NCBI GenBank assembly: GCA_037389465.1
Contig: JAZARR010000042.1
Span: forward strand, 1-64,000
DNA: 64,000 nucleotides
Source: Baylisascaris procyonis
Lineage: Eukaryota; Nematoda; Chromadorea; Rhabditida; Ascarididae
Direction of reading: 5' to 3'
Made by a program: the position numbers and the translations under genes
In this document: positions 49,801 to 63,025 of the stretch, one piece after another
Layout: the number at the start of each line of letters is the position of its first letter
Position numbering within the stretch: position 1 is the stretch's first letter
Notes under the pieces: generated by a model
Database searches by the model: none
The model's input: only the letters and a program-made list of their open reading frames with translations
What the model was told of the DNA's origin: nothing

Positions 49801-52800
49801 GATTATTTAAAGCGAAATCATAGTGAACACCGTTCAGTCGGTAGCTTCTCAATCGCTATATGATAAGACCGACGCCAAAACTCTCCCCTAATCGTCGTGA
49901 ATATTCCCTCTCCCCTTGAATGGGGATACTGAATTTCATTGTGAAAATTTGTCCTAGTACCATCACTTGATGTTCACTTGGTATGGTTTCAAATCTGATC
50001 CTTAAACTAATTACCGAATTTCTATGTTATTATCTGAGATCAAACCTCTTACGAACTTTCAAATGAAAACTCGACGGGTGTCACTAATGCGCAAAACTGT
50101 AAATTTAAACTTGATAAATAGAAATGAACGTGCTGTGTGATGAGTGAATATTATCGTTAAACATAGAAGATTGTATAAAACATTCGTAGATCACAATAGC
50201 AGTTTTGATCTCAAAGAACGCTCACTTTTTCTCGTTTTCTTGATCTCGTTATGTAATCGTTTCTGTAGAGGGAGTGTTATTTGATCTACAAGGCGCGAAT
50301 GAACCCACAATTAGACGCCTCGCAAGCGTCAAGAGGAGAGCGCAGGCGCAGTCTACTCTAGTGTTCTGATCGTGTTCGGTGAGAGCAACGATGCGCTGCG
50401 TTTGTTTCATTCGATGATTTGCGTGTTTACGTAGTTTAAACCATTTCTTTAATTTTCGGTATATCCGAAGCAATTACACTTGAGTTAAGTTGCGTTCTCA
50501 TATGGCTATTAGGAAGAATGCACCTGCAAACTCCTAATCCAGTGTTTGTGGATCTCGGTTTGCAACATGGGAAGGATGAGTTCGGGATGATGGATGGGAT
50601 AGGGCTCTGATTGTTCTTTCGATTTGTTTGTTCCACCATCAAATATTATTTAAATTGATTTTAGAAGAATTTTGTGGTCACCTTGAGTGATGAATGCGAT
50701 TTGATAATCATGAAGTGATAGTTTAACCGCATTAATTAAACAGTGCTGAATGATGAAATAGTTTATTCACAGAACGGGGTTTGAGCCCTTTTATGCGTTT
50801 GTTATAAATTTTCGCACAAATGCACTGCTGGGCATCATATCAGTGCATGCATATGTCTGTGTTTATGCCTATGACTGCCTCTCTTTTGGGTAGTTTCAAT
50901 TAGGTGAAATTTGGTCGGTATAGTTTGTACCGCGTGGGGAAGTGTTCTGAATTTACCATTTTCCGACTGAAACACTGATGCATAGGTTATTTTTGAATGA
51001 AACTGGCGGCTGATTAGCGTGAAGGTCACTTGCCTTACATATGGCCGGGAGCGAACCAAATCGGTTCATTTCTTTGGGCATGTACAAAGATTCGATTGCA
51101 TGAGCGAAAGCCCCACAAGGTATCTTTTTGAGTGTTTAACTAAGCCTGAGGGGAAGGGGGGGGGTGATTGTGAAGGGTAACTGCTGAAGTCCGTTTCTAT
51201 CTGCCCACGATGAGAAACTGCTTAGTGGATATATAGGTAGTTTTCCTAGTCTAGTACTGCACAGTCTGCTGTGTTTAGTTTTTTAAAAAATTAGTTTTTT
51301 CTTAATCCTCTTATTATAACCGACCGGACATTCTTTATATCAGTCAACAAAACTCATAAACTATGAAGTAAATCAGTGATAGATCAATGCGCAAAATGAG
51401 GTCCCTGCATTAGAAAGAGTTGTTTGCAGATAAAAAGTACTGCGTTTATTTATTATTGAATGAAATTAGCAACTGCGGGTGTCCGTTGCCCTTATTATGC
51501 AGATTCACAGATTCAGTGATTATTTCTCATCATTCCTATAATATTTTCGCGGACTGTTTTCGTTTCTGACTTTGTTAATGCTATTTTTGTATTATATGCT
51601 ATAGTGATGCATCTATTACTTATAATTAGTGCTAGATATTCGTAATGAGGGCAAAGGTGCTAAGTAGGAAGAGATTTTGTATTTTTATTCATTTTTTGTC
51701 GTTTATTGGTTCGATGATTCTATTCTATTTGTTGCTTTATTGCAATGAACTGAGTGTATAGCTTATGTTAATGATTTGATCTTTATTCAAGTTGTGTTCA
51801 GTTTGCGCGTTGCTATTTCAATATGTCAACATTTTTCTGTTTTTATGAAGGCTAGAGGAAGAAAGTGGATGAGCAAGGAGGACAATAAGGCCATAATCAT
51901 AGTGTTTACGCAAAGATTGGATAGTGCTTGCACTCTTATGCCTTGGTCTTTCATCCGAGTTCATGCGAAGTCAGATGTGTATAGCTATGGTCGATCGTTT
52001 ATTTATTGTGGTGGTCGGAGCAAATAGCCGAGAAAATCAAACCATATAGAAAAGAGCCTGTTATGACCAGGTGACATTGGAAATCGTCATTCCGATTGTC
52101 ACTTTTCGGAGCTTGTGGTTGACGTTTAGTTGAGTTACATAGCGCTGTGATGCAAAATACAGCAAATATCGCTTTTGAAAGCTGAATATGAGATTGTGTC
52201 CCTGTCCATTTCTCCCTTCCTTTGCGTATTGTTATTGCATTGGTTTTTTAGTTTCAGTTTAGCTTCTTAGCTTCAATTTGCTTCAATTTACTTCTTTCGA
52301 TTCTCAACTTGAACAGATCTCCGCGAAATTTTAGTGAACCCTGTGTTCATCAACTTCGTTTTTGTAGTGGAACTGACGGGACATGCTAATGAAAGAATTT
52401 CCATCAAATTTGGCTAGAAGTTCGGTGACATGCAAGGCTTTTGGTGATAAGCTATGGTCATGTGCAGATTGAAAATTGCTAAGTTTGTTTAAGGATGACT
52501 GAATATCGGTGGAAGTAATACAGGCCTTCAAGCAGAAAAAATCTGCAAAAAGTTGAGAAAGTGCAGCGAATAGTGATAAGAAGCCATAGAATAACAATTT
52601 CACGGATTAAGAGTGAGGTGATGATGTCGTTTGGCTCATTGAAATCAATCCTTGCTATGGGCGATGTCCCTCTGGTGCTGACCAGTTGAACCACGTTTAC
52701 TTGTATGTTCATATATCAGCTTGAGATTTGGTGCAGGAGCTCATTTTATAGTATGGACTGTACGCTTCGAATTTTGTAACTTGGGCTTCCATGTTACATT

Positions 52801-53774
52801 ATCTGATGCAAAAAACCGTGCCCCAGGGAATGTGAGTTTTAAGTTCATCGTGACCTCGTGATTCTTGAGTGAAAAGAGTGATATAGATTTTTAAATGAAA
52901 TACTTCGTAGTTTTTATGAACGTACTTGAAGGTTTTAAAGTTTTTATTGTTGAACTGATTTATTCATTGATCATCGTTTCTTTCTCGCTTCATTAAGTGT
53001 TGTTTGCACTTTTCGCTGATTTATGCACCTGATTTGGGTAAAGAAGTCATATTTGAACAGATCTTTTTTTCCTATATTTGGCCTCCATTAACTGATGCCA
53101 CCTTCTGGCACTCACATGCAACTGCTAATTTTCTTCACTCTCTAATTTAACTTTGCAGATGCTTTCATTGCATGCATATTTTGATCTTAAAAACCATTAT
53201 GTCGATTCAAGTTATTTTCCAGAGTAAATGTTTTGATTGTGATTCGGAAGCTCGTTCCGAAAGTCGGCCCATATCCGTTCTCAACGCTGTTGCACGTGAC
53301 CGGGTCCGATTTTCCCTGTGATAAGTTCCAACTTGAAACGCAATTCATTTCATAACATGTGATGTAACAAGAGTAAACGTTTTCTGTGACAACATCTTTT
53401 GGGGATTCACCCATAAACCAAGTTGTTCCTTTGATTTGTTTCGAATTCAAAGGAGGCTTTTGATCCCGCATTGGCATTGGCCTTAAAAAGTGAGACCGTC
53501 GTGAAGCTTTGTTATTAGAGCGTTTCGTGCGTGAACATGCGAAGAATAATGGTCGGGAAGGCTAATCAATAATAATACGCCCTTTTGATCCCCCTGCGAC
53601 GAGTCGGTGTATTCCTAGGTTTGATCCATCGAAATCAGCTTCGAGCGCTATTTTTTATTCGCATCGGATTTCTAGCTTAAAAATTACGTTGTGTCCTTCT
53701 TAGTTGGTTTGTGATGGAACTGATCTGAAATCTGATTGTTAAAGATGAATAACAGGTCTTAATCTCAGCTGCAG
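46884..53774. other. Region downstream of ARFGEF, gene-poor
   Basis: The 3' UTR of ARFGEF lies at the left end. No canonical AATAAA was confirmed close to the stop; an ATTAAA occurs near 47506. The motif atcggtcagttat is repeated at about 47262 and 47291. A possible isolated coding exon at 47932-47991 is described under findings. A moderately GC-rich patch at 50270-50400 has open frames on both strands but no recognised protein. Short T-rich and C/T-rich tracts occur at 47705-47750 and 49300-49345. Confidence 0.4.
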
Positions 53775-54219
53775 TTGTATCATATTTATGTGTTCTTAAC
53801 TCCACGTGCAGATACCCAAACATACAATATTGAAAATACTTCACTTCGCATCCGCGGTTATTTTAGAGACTTAGGAGTCCTTATTGATTCCAAACTCAAG
53901 TTCGATAAACAGCGTACTGATATGGTTGTCAGAAACATCCGTCAGATGTCTCGTCTCCTTCTGCAAGCTATAAAATCTCATTAGCTGTCAAACGTACACA
54001 TTGGCTTCTTGAATACGCAGTTGAGATCTGGCATCTCAGTCTCTAACGCACCGTTTCCAGAATCGAAGTCTAACCATTTCTCATTAGAAATACCTTTGCA
54101 GATACAAATTTTCTGGAATAAATCATATTGAAAGATTTTCAGCAATAGGTGTTGATTCGATTGAATTACATGGAATAAAACTTGACATTGGCATTTTTTA
54201 CATGACTCTATTCGCTTAA
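53775..54219 (+). pseudogene. LINE (non-LTR retrotransposon) reverse-transcriptase C-terminal fossil
   Basis: Three collinear blocks lie in three different frames. First, 53775-53984 contains RDLGVLIDSKLKFDKQ followed by a helix, typical of the region after the RT palm in CR1/Jockey/RTE-like LINEs. Second, from 54005, is LLEYAVEIWHLSL, matching the usual LLEYA..VW pattern. Third, 54124-54219, is HIERFSAIGVDSIELHGIKL, matching the ERF..L...SLE.RRI..D pattern, ending in TAA. At least two frameshifts separate the blocks, so the copy is dead. No catalytic YADD box is visible in the window. Confidence 0.72.
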
Positions 54220-54239
54220 CACTAATAATGCTTTCCCTA

Positions 54240-54345
54240 ACAAACTTATCAATTTGCGGTTTTACTTATCAACTTATCACTTATCAAAATTTGCGGTCTT
54301 AACTTAATACTTATCAACTTATCATTCATCTGAATTTGTATACGC
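54240..54345. repeat. Short tandem repeats after the LINE fossil
   Basis: Repeats of acttatcaacttatca and aatttgcggt occur two to three times in imperfect tandem. Their position directly after the RT fragment suggests the simple-sequence 3' tail seen on many LINEs, or a later local duplication. Confidence 0.55.
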
Positions 54346-57300
54346 TTTAAATATCGCTTCATTATAAGAAGAGTCGTCAGTGTTAAATTAGATTTGATGC
54401 TCAGCAGAGGCACTCATTTTTAAAATATTGCTTGTTTGGTGTCACTGAATTTCTATGCATTCTACCGTCTTCTACTATCTACTAACTTTGCTTATTTTTC
54501 CATTTTCGTATTGCACACATGTAAATGTTTCTGATCCTTATTTATTTAAGAAGTAAACATTTTATTGTCATAAGATCGCATTAATCCATTTCTATCGTTT
54601 TGCGTCATATTTTAAATCATTTATGAATTGTTTGTTTATAGCACCGAAGAAGTCGATGTATTGCAATCAGAATTTTTTAGGGCGACTGGTCTTATCTTTC
54701 GGGCACTTTTTTGCTGTTATCTTACTCATCCGAATGGCTTAAGCAAATCGCGGATCTCGTATTAACCAATCTAACTAATTATCCAACCATTTTTCTTCGA
54801 TGTTGCTGCAAATGCTTATACCATCATAAGTTTTCGCTTCATAATATCTTCATTTTGAATGTAGGCCTCATTGTGAATTAGCATTCTTCTTCCCTTTCCC
54901 TCTCACTCACTGATTTGTCATTCAAAGAGAGAACTATGTTTGCATTATTGTCAGTGTAGTGCATTTGCATGCACATTATGCTTCCGTTTGTTAATGTGTA
55001 TTCGGGGCACTGAATTTAGACTTATGCGGGTTAGTAGACATTATCCATACTATAATTTCATTCCTTTTGCAACCTTCAGGCTGTGATTGATCAACGTTTA
55101 CGATTTAAGTTTTTTACCTGGAAATCAAGATTTACCATCGTTGGGGTGGAAATCTAGGTTCGGGTGTAGCAACTTATATTTCGCAGGAGACATGTTTGGA
55201 TGATTGCTGTAAAGTTGCGTTTGCGTCCTCAACTTTGGATACAAAAGAAAAGATGATTGCATTATTACGCACATTTCGTTATTTTGTGACAGTTTATTAA
55301 GTTAACTGGTAAAAAACGCATATCGTGCCACTTCATCAATCACACTTTCCCATTCGTCCCAGTTTCATAACGATTCGTCGTATTTCGTTTAAGTTAATGG
55401 CAGTTAAATGCTCCTTTAAATTCGCGGGTCAAAGTAGCTCTGCTGCCAGCTGGTTGCCAGTCAAAAAGTGATTTTTCAATTCAGAACTTATGCAGCCGGT
55501 CGCTTTCGTAGGAAAGCCAACTATAAAACGCTTCTGCCATTGGCCTTATAGGGTTGGGCAACCAATTAACTCTATAATCCTTTTTTGACTGTTCAATCGG
55601 CGCTCATTTATTTATTTTTATTTACTTGTTTATTTATTTATTTCAAAGCTGACCTCATTTCATCCATCCTCACATACTTATGTCATTTTATAAATTTGCA
55701 CTTGGGGAACGAATAATGGCAGCAGAGTGTTTGTGCTTATAAATGCGTACGTTTTTCTATCTGACGCATTCAATTCGAAAGCCATAGAAGTCAAATTTAG
55801 AAGATTTGATGGCTAAAAAATACACGATTGGGTGACCCCTTATGCACCATCGTTGTGAACCATCAACTTCAGAAACGATGAAAGATTTGCAAATTTTTCG
55901 TTTTACAACGTTTAATGATAATTTTTTTCTATCCGACTTCTCTTTAAATCGGTCACAAAATTGGAGAGAATGGTTTTTGTTGAAAATTAATCTGCTTCAT
56001 TATGAACTCTTCCGGCTGAATATTCTCTATGGTTGTATTGATTTGCATCAATCCTTAACTAGATGATGAAGCGAGGGAGACCATAGCTTTGCATTAATGC
56101 CACTTTTTCCTTTTATTTGCAGTACATTACTTGAATATGTCGAAGAAACCAACATGCGAAGTATTTAATGTGTAGGTGGCTTACAACAAATAGCTTAGGC
56201 GAGGGAGGGTAGGAGGGAGCTTGTACTAGCGCTAATTAATTTTCAGAGGTATTATTTTACACATTTACTTGTTGGCGTTAATGATTGCTTAGTTCCGATC
56301 CGTGAACAACGTGTACTTGTTTGACTTGATCGAAACTAACGAATTTTCTTCTACTGTTGTTTTCGATGAGAGGAACGATGCCGCATTTTTTTCATCCACT
56401 CTTGCTATCCTCCTTTTGACCATTCTTCACTTTATTGCTCCCTATTCTCAAATTATTTCAGTCATGGTTCAAGCCCTCAGTGTCGGGAGAGAGCGCCACT
56501 GCTTTAAGCTGTACTTTCAGTCTGTTTCACATTTGAATACATTATTCCTATTTCGAGTGTATAGTGGGAATAAATCCGATCGTTTACGAGATAGTAAAAC
56601 AGTCAGAGATAGATTCGGATTACGATTCTGCACTCTCTTTCCATCCACCAACAGTGCCCTTCATACAGCGACTGCTGTTTCTTCTGGCCTTTTATGATCT
56701 TAGCATCCATCCACGAAGCATTTTATCGCTCTAAACCTCTCCCTTCAAATATGTTTGATGGTCGTCTGTGATCTTTAATCCCTTCTGAGCTGTACATTTA
56801 AACATAAATATTTCTAAAATGTCGCTACCGTCATTAGTCAATATTTAGCCGATTTAGCAAAGGGTTTAGCACGCAGATAACGTAGACTATAACACAGACC
56901 ACCTGCTTTAATATCACACGAATTAAATCAATTATACCCTCCCCTCTTTAATAGCGATAAGATCAGAGAGTTGTTATGATGTGCATTATGGTGACATGAA
57001 ATCCGATATTGGAAATGGCAACTTGCCATTTGCTAGAATTAGCTGAATTGAACATGTGCAGAATAGCGATCATTTCATTTTCACATTTTCTATTCGCCAC
57101 CGATGCTCGTTGAAAAAAATTTAGAAAGATTTTCATATCATTTGACTTTTATTGACTATCATCTTAATTTTCTCTTCCACTTCTATTCCATACCCCACAT
57201 CCTTGTGTATATCTTTGAGCAATTTCATTGCTTAAAACATGCGATTGCTATCGATGATTTCATCAATTATACGCTCATAGTGCAGCATTGAAAACGCTTT

Positions 57301-58772
57301 TTCCACAAGGTGCTGTCGTTAGAACAAGATCGCTTAGAATTTTTTTTTTTTTCTGTCCTTAGAGGCACTTTTTAGTGCTTTCCATCATAGACATCGTTCT
57401 TTTGGCTTTCTTTCGCCATAGCAGTGCTGCGTTGCTTGCCCAAATGAAATAGTGACAGACAGGCAAACATGCACACACAAGCATAAGCACACTTCCTCGC
57501 TCTTATATGTGCCATTCTTTAATTTTAAAATCTTTTTTTTTTCATCCTCATTTCTCTCTCTTTGTGTTTGTTTGTTTCTAAGGAGTTTTCTCTTCCCTTT
57601 TTTTCTCATTTTTTACTTGATTTTACAAACGAGAAATACTCTTTCTAATGCCTAATAATACTGGCCTAGAGTGAAATGACATTAAACGCGTTTATTCACT
57701 GCTTGCTGAATATTTCTCCATCGCAAAATTTATTATCAATCCACTTGGCGGATCCGTTCTCAACAATTTTTTCGAAACGAAGCGGAAAAAGAAATTTTAT
57801 GGCAATGTTTTAACCATTTGGAGTTGGAGAGTTGACGGTATTTTTTGATCGAAGTGATGATTATTTACGTTTGAAAGGTAACTTTTAGTTTCTCTAATCC
57901 GACGAATTTCATTTTCTTTCCTCCTCCAAAAATTCCACTCCCTCGAAATAGATTCCTCCTTATATATTTTCGTTTATTATATTCCTGACAAAAAAACTAC
58001 TATATCAAATGAAAATTATGAGGGAGGGAGGGCTGGCATGAGGAAATTATAACGTTAGATATTGTGTGGCCGGTTCTTGAAAACTCAGAATGTACCTTTG
58101 CTTAATGGCGCTGATTATAAGACTTTATTTCATAAATATAAGATTTTATATGATGCATATAGAGCCACTCATTTTACGTGATTCTATGCGAATGACATCG
58201 TCATGTAGAGGGTGCTTCGTGGATGGATTGGAGTGGCTAAATTTACATATTCGATTTGAGGTGCGTCTTGAGAGGTTGTTGAAGTTGCAAATTTATCAAC
58301 GAGAAAGCCTTTTCCTTCAGTGACAGCACTTGCCGTCTGCTTCCGCGCCTTCTCATACAATATGCTATACTTTTCTCTGCTTCAAGTCATACGTATATGA
58401 CACCTATCTCTATAATTCAGGTTTTTGGTTACAAATTAAAAACGCGTAAAAAAAAATTGATTATATATCCGTTTATCATCCGTTTGGACGGATAAAATTC
58501 GATATTGTTGCAATACTTTTTATGAAAAAATTTTTGTGAACTTATTTATTTCTTTGTATGGGACATAGATTTTTCATAAGAAAAGGAATTGAAAATGCAT
58601 ATTTCTATCTGAAAGCAGTTTTTGTTTTATCTGCTATCGGGCAAAATAAAGGATATTAAAGTTCACTAAAATTGAATACATTAGTTAAAACTGAGTTTGA
58701 CAGATAAGTTGAAAATTAGGGCCACGTAAAAAGTTAAAAGTTTTGTCGATTCGAAACTGCGAATGAAGCATT

Positions 58773-58796
58773 GGGAGGGGGAGGGGGTGGGGAGGG
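58773..58796 (+). other. G-quadruplex-forming sequence
   Basis: Five G runs (3, 5, 5, 4 and 3 long) separated by single bases, the tightest form of a quadruplex consensus. No gene lies next to it. Confidence 0.8.
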
Positions 58797-61700
58797 ATAG
58801 AGGGAGAGAGGATTGCTAATATATGATTGAGAGTAACGCTTTGATAAGTGAGAAGAGTTCAATTATTGCGCAATTTATGCGCGCAACATTGCTAATCGTT
58901 TGGACGGCATTCAGTTCGCATCTCAACTTTTCGCTATTCAAATCGTATGCGGTGATTTGACGTTCCAATTCGCGATTTCATTGATGTTAATGCATATAAT
59001 AGTTGTATGATGATAGCTCTAGGTCATCGATATTCAATGCTCCTCTCCATGCTTTCGGTCTAATATTACTAATGTTTTGCAGATAACTTTTTGATCCATT
59101 GGGATGGTTGTTAGGAAAAATGAAATATTTGAGGGAAAATAGCGCAAATTTTTTCACGTATTGAAAAATAGTATTGTTTTCAATTTTCCTCAGGCAATAA
59201 AATCTAAAAAAAGTTATTTAAACCGAGGAAAATTTTCACATGAAAATAATGCGAATAAATGTGAGATAGTGATTATAACATTAATCGCTTACGGTTTTCC
59301 AACAGTTTATTTTCGTATGAAATTAGGTTCAATAAGTTTCTTTCAAAAGGAGTGACGAGAAGGTACGGCCAGTGTTGTGATGTTGCAATTCATTGAGAAC
59401 GCTGCAATAGTTGATTGGGGAAATGGAACGACAGATTGCATACTGTACAGAGATTGAAGTGCTGAGCCATTGTCGGTGTTTGATTGGTTCGTTATTATAT
59501 CTTCTAGTAGCGTTCCGGATAGAGCAACAAGTGTACGGAGATGTTTCCATCAGTATTGTATTTATATGTTTCATTGGTTTTTATGCAAAATGTTGCATAA
59601 TTTCGTACGGTTTATTAATATAGACATCGCACAGCCCTAAAATTGGCAAATTTTTAGTGGATTCTAGGCAGATGATTTTTTCTTGAATTTTTCTTACTGC
59701 GCCCTGAGGGATCTGTAGATCACATCTATTTTCGCTCCCGGTCATAAACTAGGTAGGATTTGATCAGATCTTCGTACACGTTTTTGAATCATAAGAATTT
59801 TATATAAAATTTGCTGTAAATTAAGATATCTTTATGAAAATGTGCATCATATAGGTAGGCTGAAATTTATTCTGTGTTCTATGATCATGGTTCTCTATGA
59901 CCTACTCTCCGAAGTTCTTAGATGCTTGCCTAACTTTCCTAGTGTCATTTATTGAGAAATACAAAAAATGCTTTTTAGGAGGTCAAAACTCATGACAGTG
60001 AGTACTGTAATTTAAGGATGAGGCAGCGCTGTGTTTGAGATACTCAAAAAATGAGCACGGTCAATATGCAAAAATGGGGGACGTGCGAAGATTACAATAA
60101 AATTTGAATATTGGCTATTTGAAGTATGGAAATGTTGAAAATTATGTTTTATGTGAAATGGAAAATTCGAATCACAGTCCACATCGTACTTGAAAATGTG
60201 TATTGTTGAAATATGACTCAGTATACTCTGATTTCATCGGTATTATTCATCTCGATGATTAGGACACCTTAAGCGTAACGATACTAAAAAGAGGAGAGCA
60301 GAACGCGGTCTTTTGATTATTTTTCAAAAGGGGTGGGAAATTTGCAAGAATTTGAAATGCTTGTGCATGTAAGGGTCAGCTTTCCTTGCCTCGTCTAGTC
60401 ACCCAGGTCTCCTTGAGAATCTGCAACTTCTATCGAAATGTAGTCGAGTAAACTGCAAAATGACACTGGTATAAGGGCGAACAGATTATCTCACTTGTAA
60501 AGTAAGGTGACAAACAAGAGGAGGCAGTAATGTAGCTCTAGTCGTGGGTACGGTCGAACTCCTAGCTACCACCGATTACTCACGCATTTCAATGGCCACA
60601 TGTGGGCGCACTCGGCTTTAAGACCAATCTAGAAACCACTTCAACCCCCCTCTCCCCTTATACCCTCCCGATTCTGCCTCAGGCTAGCCTTACAACACAT
60701 GCTGAGCAGTCGTTTATTCTCTTCGTATGCTCTTTACTTTCTTTGACTTACCTTGCGTGACGCATTATTTCGTCTTGATCTGTAGCCGACTGCTCTACCT
60801 TACATACGGGAGATTAAAGAGGATATGAGTTGCAAAACCAATTTTCAGAGGATCCTAATTTAAATTTTATTCATGCTTAATGCCTCGAGAATCAGCAGAA
60901 ATGCACTGATCCAACTAGATGGGAAGCGACTACTTTCCCTTTCTTTTGCTTAAAAGTTATTGGAGGAGAGCGTTCGAAAAAGTACCACTCAGAGTTTGTT
61001 AGAGCACGATCCTTTCAGTAGGGACAGAGGAAAGGGTGGAAGACAGGAGGGGAAAAGGGCATATAATTATATTTAATCTCAAAGCCGTCTAAATTCGGTT
61101 TTATTTATATCAATCGGTCTTAACCGCATAGATGGCGTAGTTCAAGTGCAGTCAGCTTACTCGATATTGATAGCTTAAAGGCTGAAAGCCTCTAGAAATT
61201 TCAAATTTTTGGCTAATTCTTTTGGATACTTCTAGGTATATTTGTCTTTTTCTTTTTGCGTCAGAATCAATTAGGATGATCTTCACGTGTCGTTTCATTT
61301 ATCCCTTCCCCCATTGCATGTCTTACTGCAAATATGGATGAAAATTTGCATTGAAGAAACTCTTTACATAATTCATTTTTTTATTTTTATGTCTGAAAAA
61401 AAAGAAATTGAATGATGCGAAGAAGTGCTGAAAAATTATGTTTCGTTTTTTTTTTTCATGCAATGCTTTTTTTCTGATTTACTGAAGAAGGTGAGAATTG
61501 TGTGATAGTTCTTATCACCGACAATAAATTAGATGAGTAATTGATGAGATGCCATTCATCCACTCAAATTTTTTCTTTCGAAAAAGCTGAAAAAAATATT
61601 CACTTTTTTTTCTCACTTTTAGCCCCAATTTTCTAACTTTTATCTCTGCAGTCGTTTTCGTGCAATTTCTCTCCAATTTTTGAAATTCATGTTTTGAGAG

Positions 61701-62970
61701 GGATTTTTTAATAACGAATAGTTATTATATGTTTTGCTGAGTGTTGATTTTTTTTTTCTGTGAAGTCGTTATCAGAGGCTAGAACTATTTCATCGGTCGT
61801 CAAATAAGCGCTTAATGTTACAAAAATACGTTACTAAAAAAACCGCTAAATTGAATAGTATTTGCAATTGCAAGATGTGTGCCATTGCAAAACATCCATA
61901 ATGTTTTATTTCAACGTATACCGACGTGTGTATATATCAACATGTAAATAATTTAGTTTTATTCAGTTCGGTTCAATTCAATATAACATTCTAAGCTCTT
62001 CGATCCCAAATATATATGATCGATTGCGTGATCATTTCTACAACTTCTTTATTCTGCAAAGAGATTTTGATGCATTCGTCAAATGATCGCAATTATAACA
62101 GTTAATTATTTCTCATAGAAAAATGCCATTTACTTCATATCAACTTTCGACATGAATTTTTTGTCGGGCTAAGGACTCTGATTTTGATATCACCATGGAA
62201 ACTCGTTGATAGTGTCATCACCTTGATGTCATTATCGACTTAAAACTTCACAAAGGTTGCAGTATTCAGTTGATGCTGATAAGTCATCGAAATCGCTAAT
62301 TGTGTTCTCTACGTTTTGCAGCACAAATATATCGAAACTTATCAGCACACTTTCGTCACTTATTGCTGACTTTATTTGAAATATTCCCCTCCTGAATGCT
62401 GTTCTTATATGCTTCCTGATATATGGCTGTTAAAGAATGCACGTACCGATTTTTGCAAAATTTATATCACTTCATACCAGTCAAATTACAGTATCAGGCT
62501 AAAAATTTTTGAGCCTGGAATCATTGGAATACCGCAGACTCAATTCGGACTTGATCCAATTTTACAATTTGACTTTGACTCGATCGGACTCAATGTTTAG
62601 CTTTTCCGATATTGTCCCATCGTCGGAAGTAGCTATAATTAGTTATAGTCGGTAAATAGTGAATATATTTGTAATTAAACAAATATGTAAGGAGAGATGC
62701 CAACATCGTATTTCTCTTTCTGTCTGCATTGATGAGGGGAACGACGGTGTTGGGATGAGTTCGTTTGCTGTCGATTGCGTGCTAGCGATGTAATATGACT
62801 GCAAAAGCGAGTATAGAATTCAGCGAATATTCAAACAAACAGCTAACAAACAAAATTCCAAACGTTGAATCGTCGCCAGAAACACAAAAACTGAAGTGTC
62901 AGTCATCCATTTACACCGTTTCTCCCGCATTTATAGGTTGTTTAGGATTTTTCATTTTTTTTTGTTTTTA

Positions 62971-63025
62971 GGTTATAATACATAATTTTTCATTTTGGGT
63001 TTTTAGGTTATAATATATAATGTGG
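62971..63025. repeat. 35-base tandem duplication
   Basis: The sequence ttttaggttataata followed by cataat or tataat occurs twice, 35 bases apart. It is local and imperfect. Confidence 0.75.

Noticed and set aside
50258..50400. GC-richer patch open in two + frames and on the minus strand
   Set aside because: No known domain; both + frames stop before the only good donor, so it cannot be an internal exon.
56302..56697. 131-codon + frame
   Set aside because: It begins only at GTG, has no domain or splice context, and is within chance expectation.
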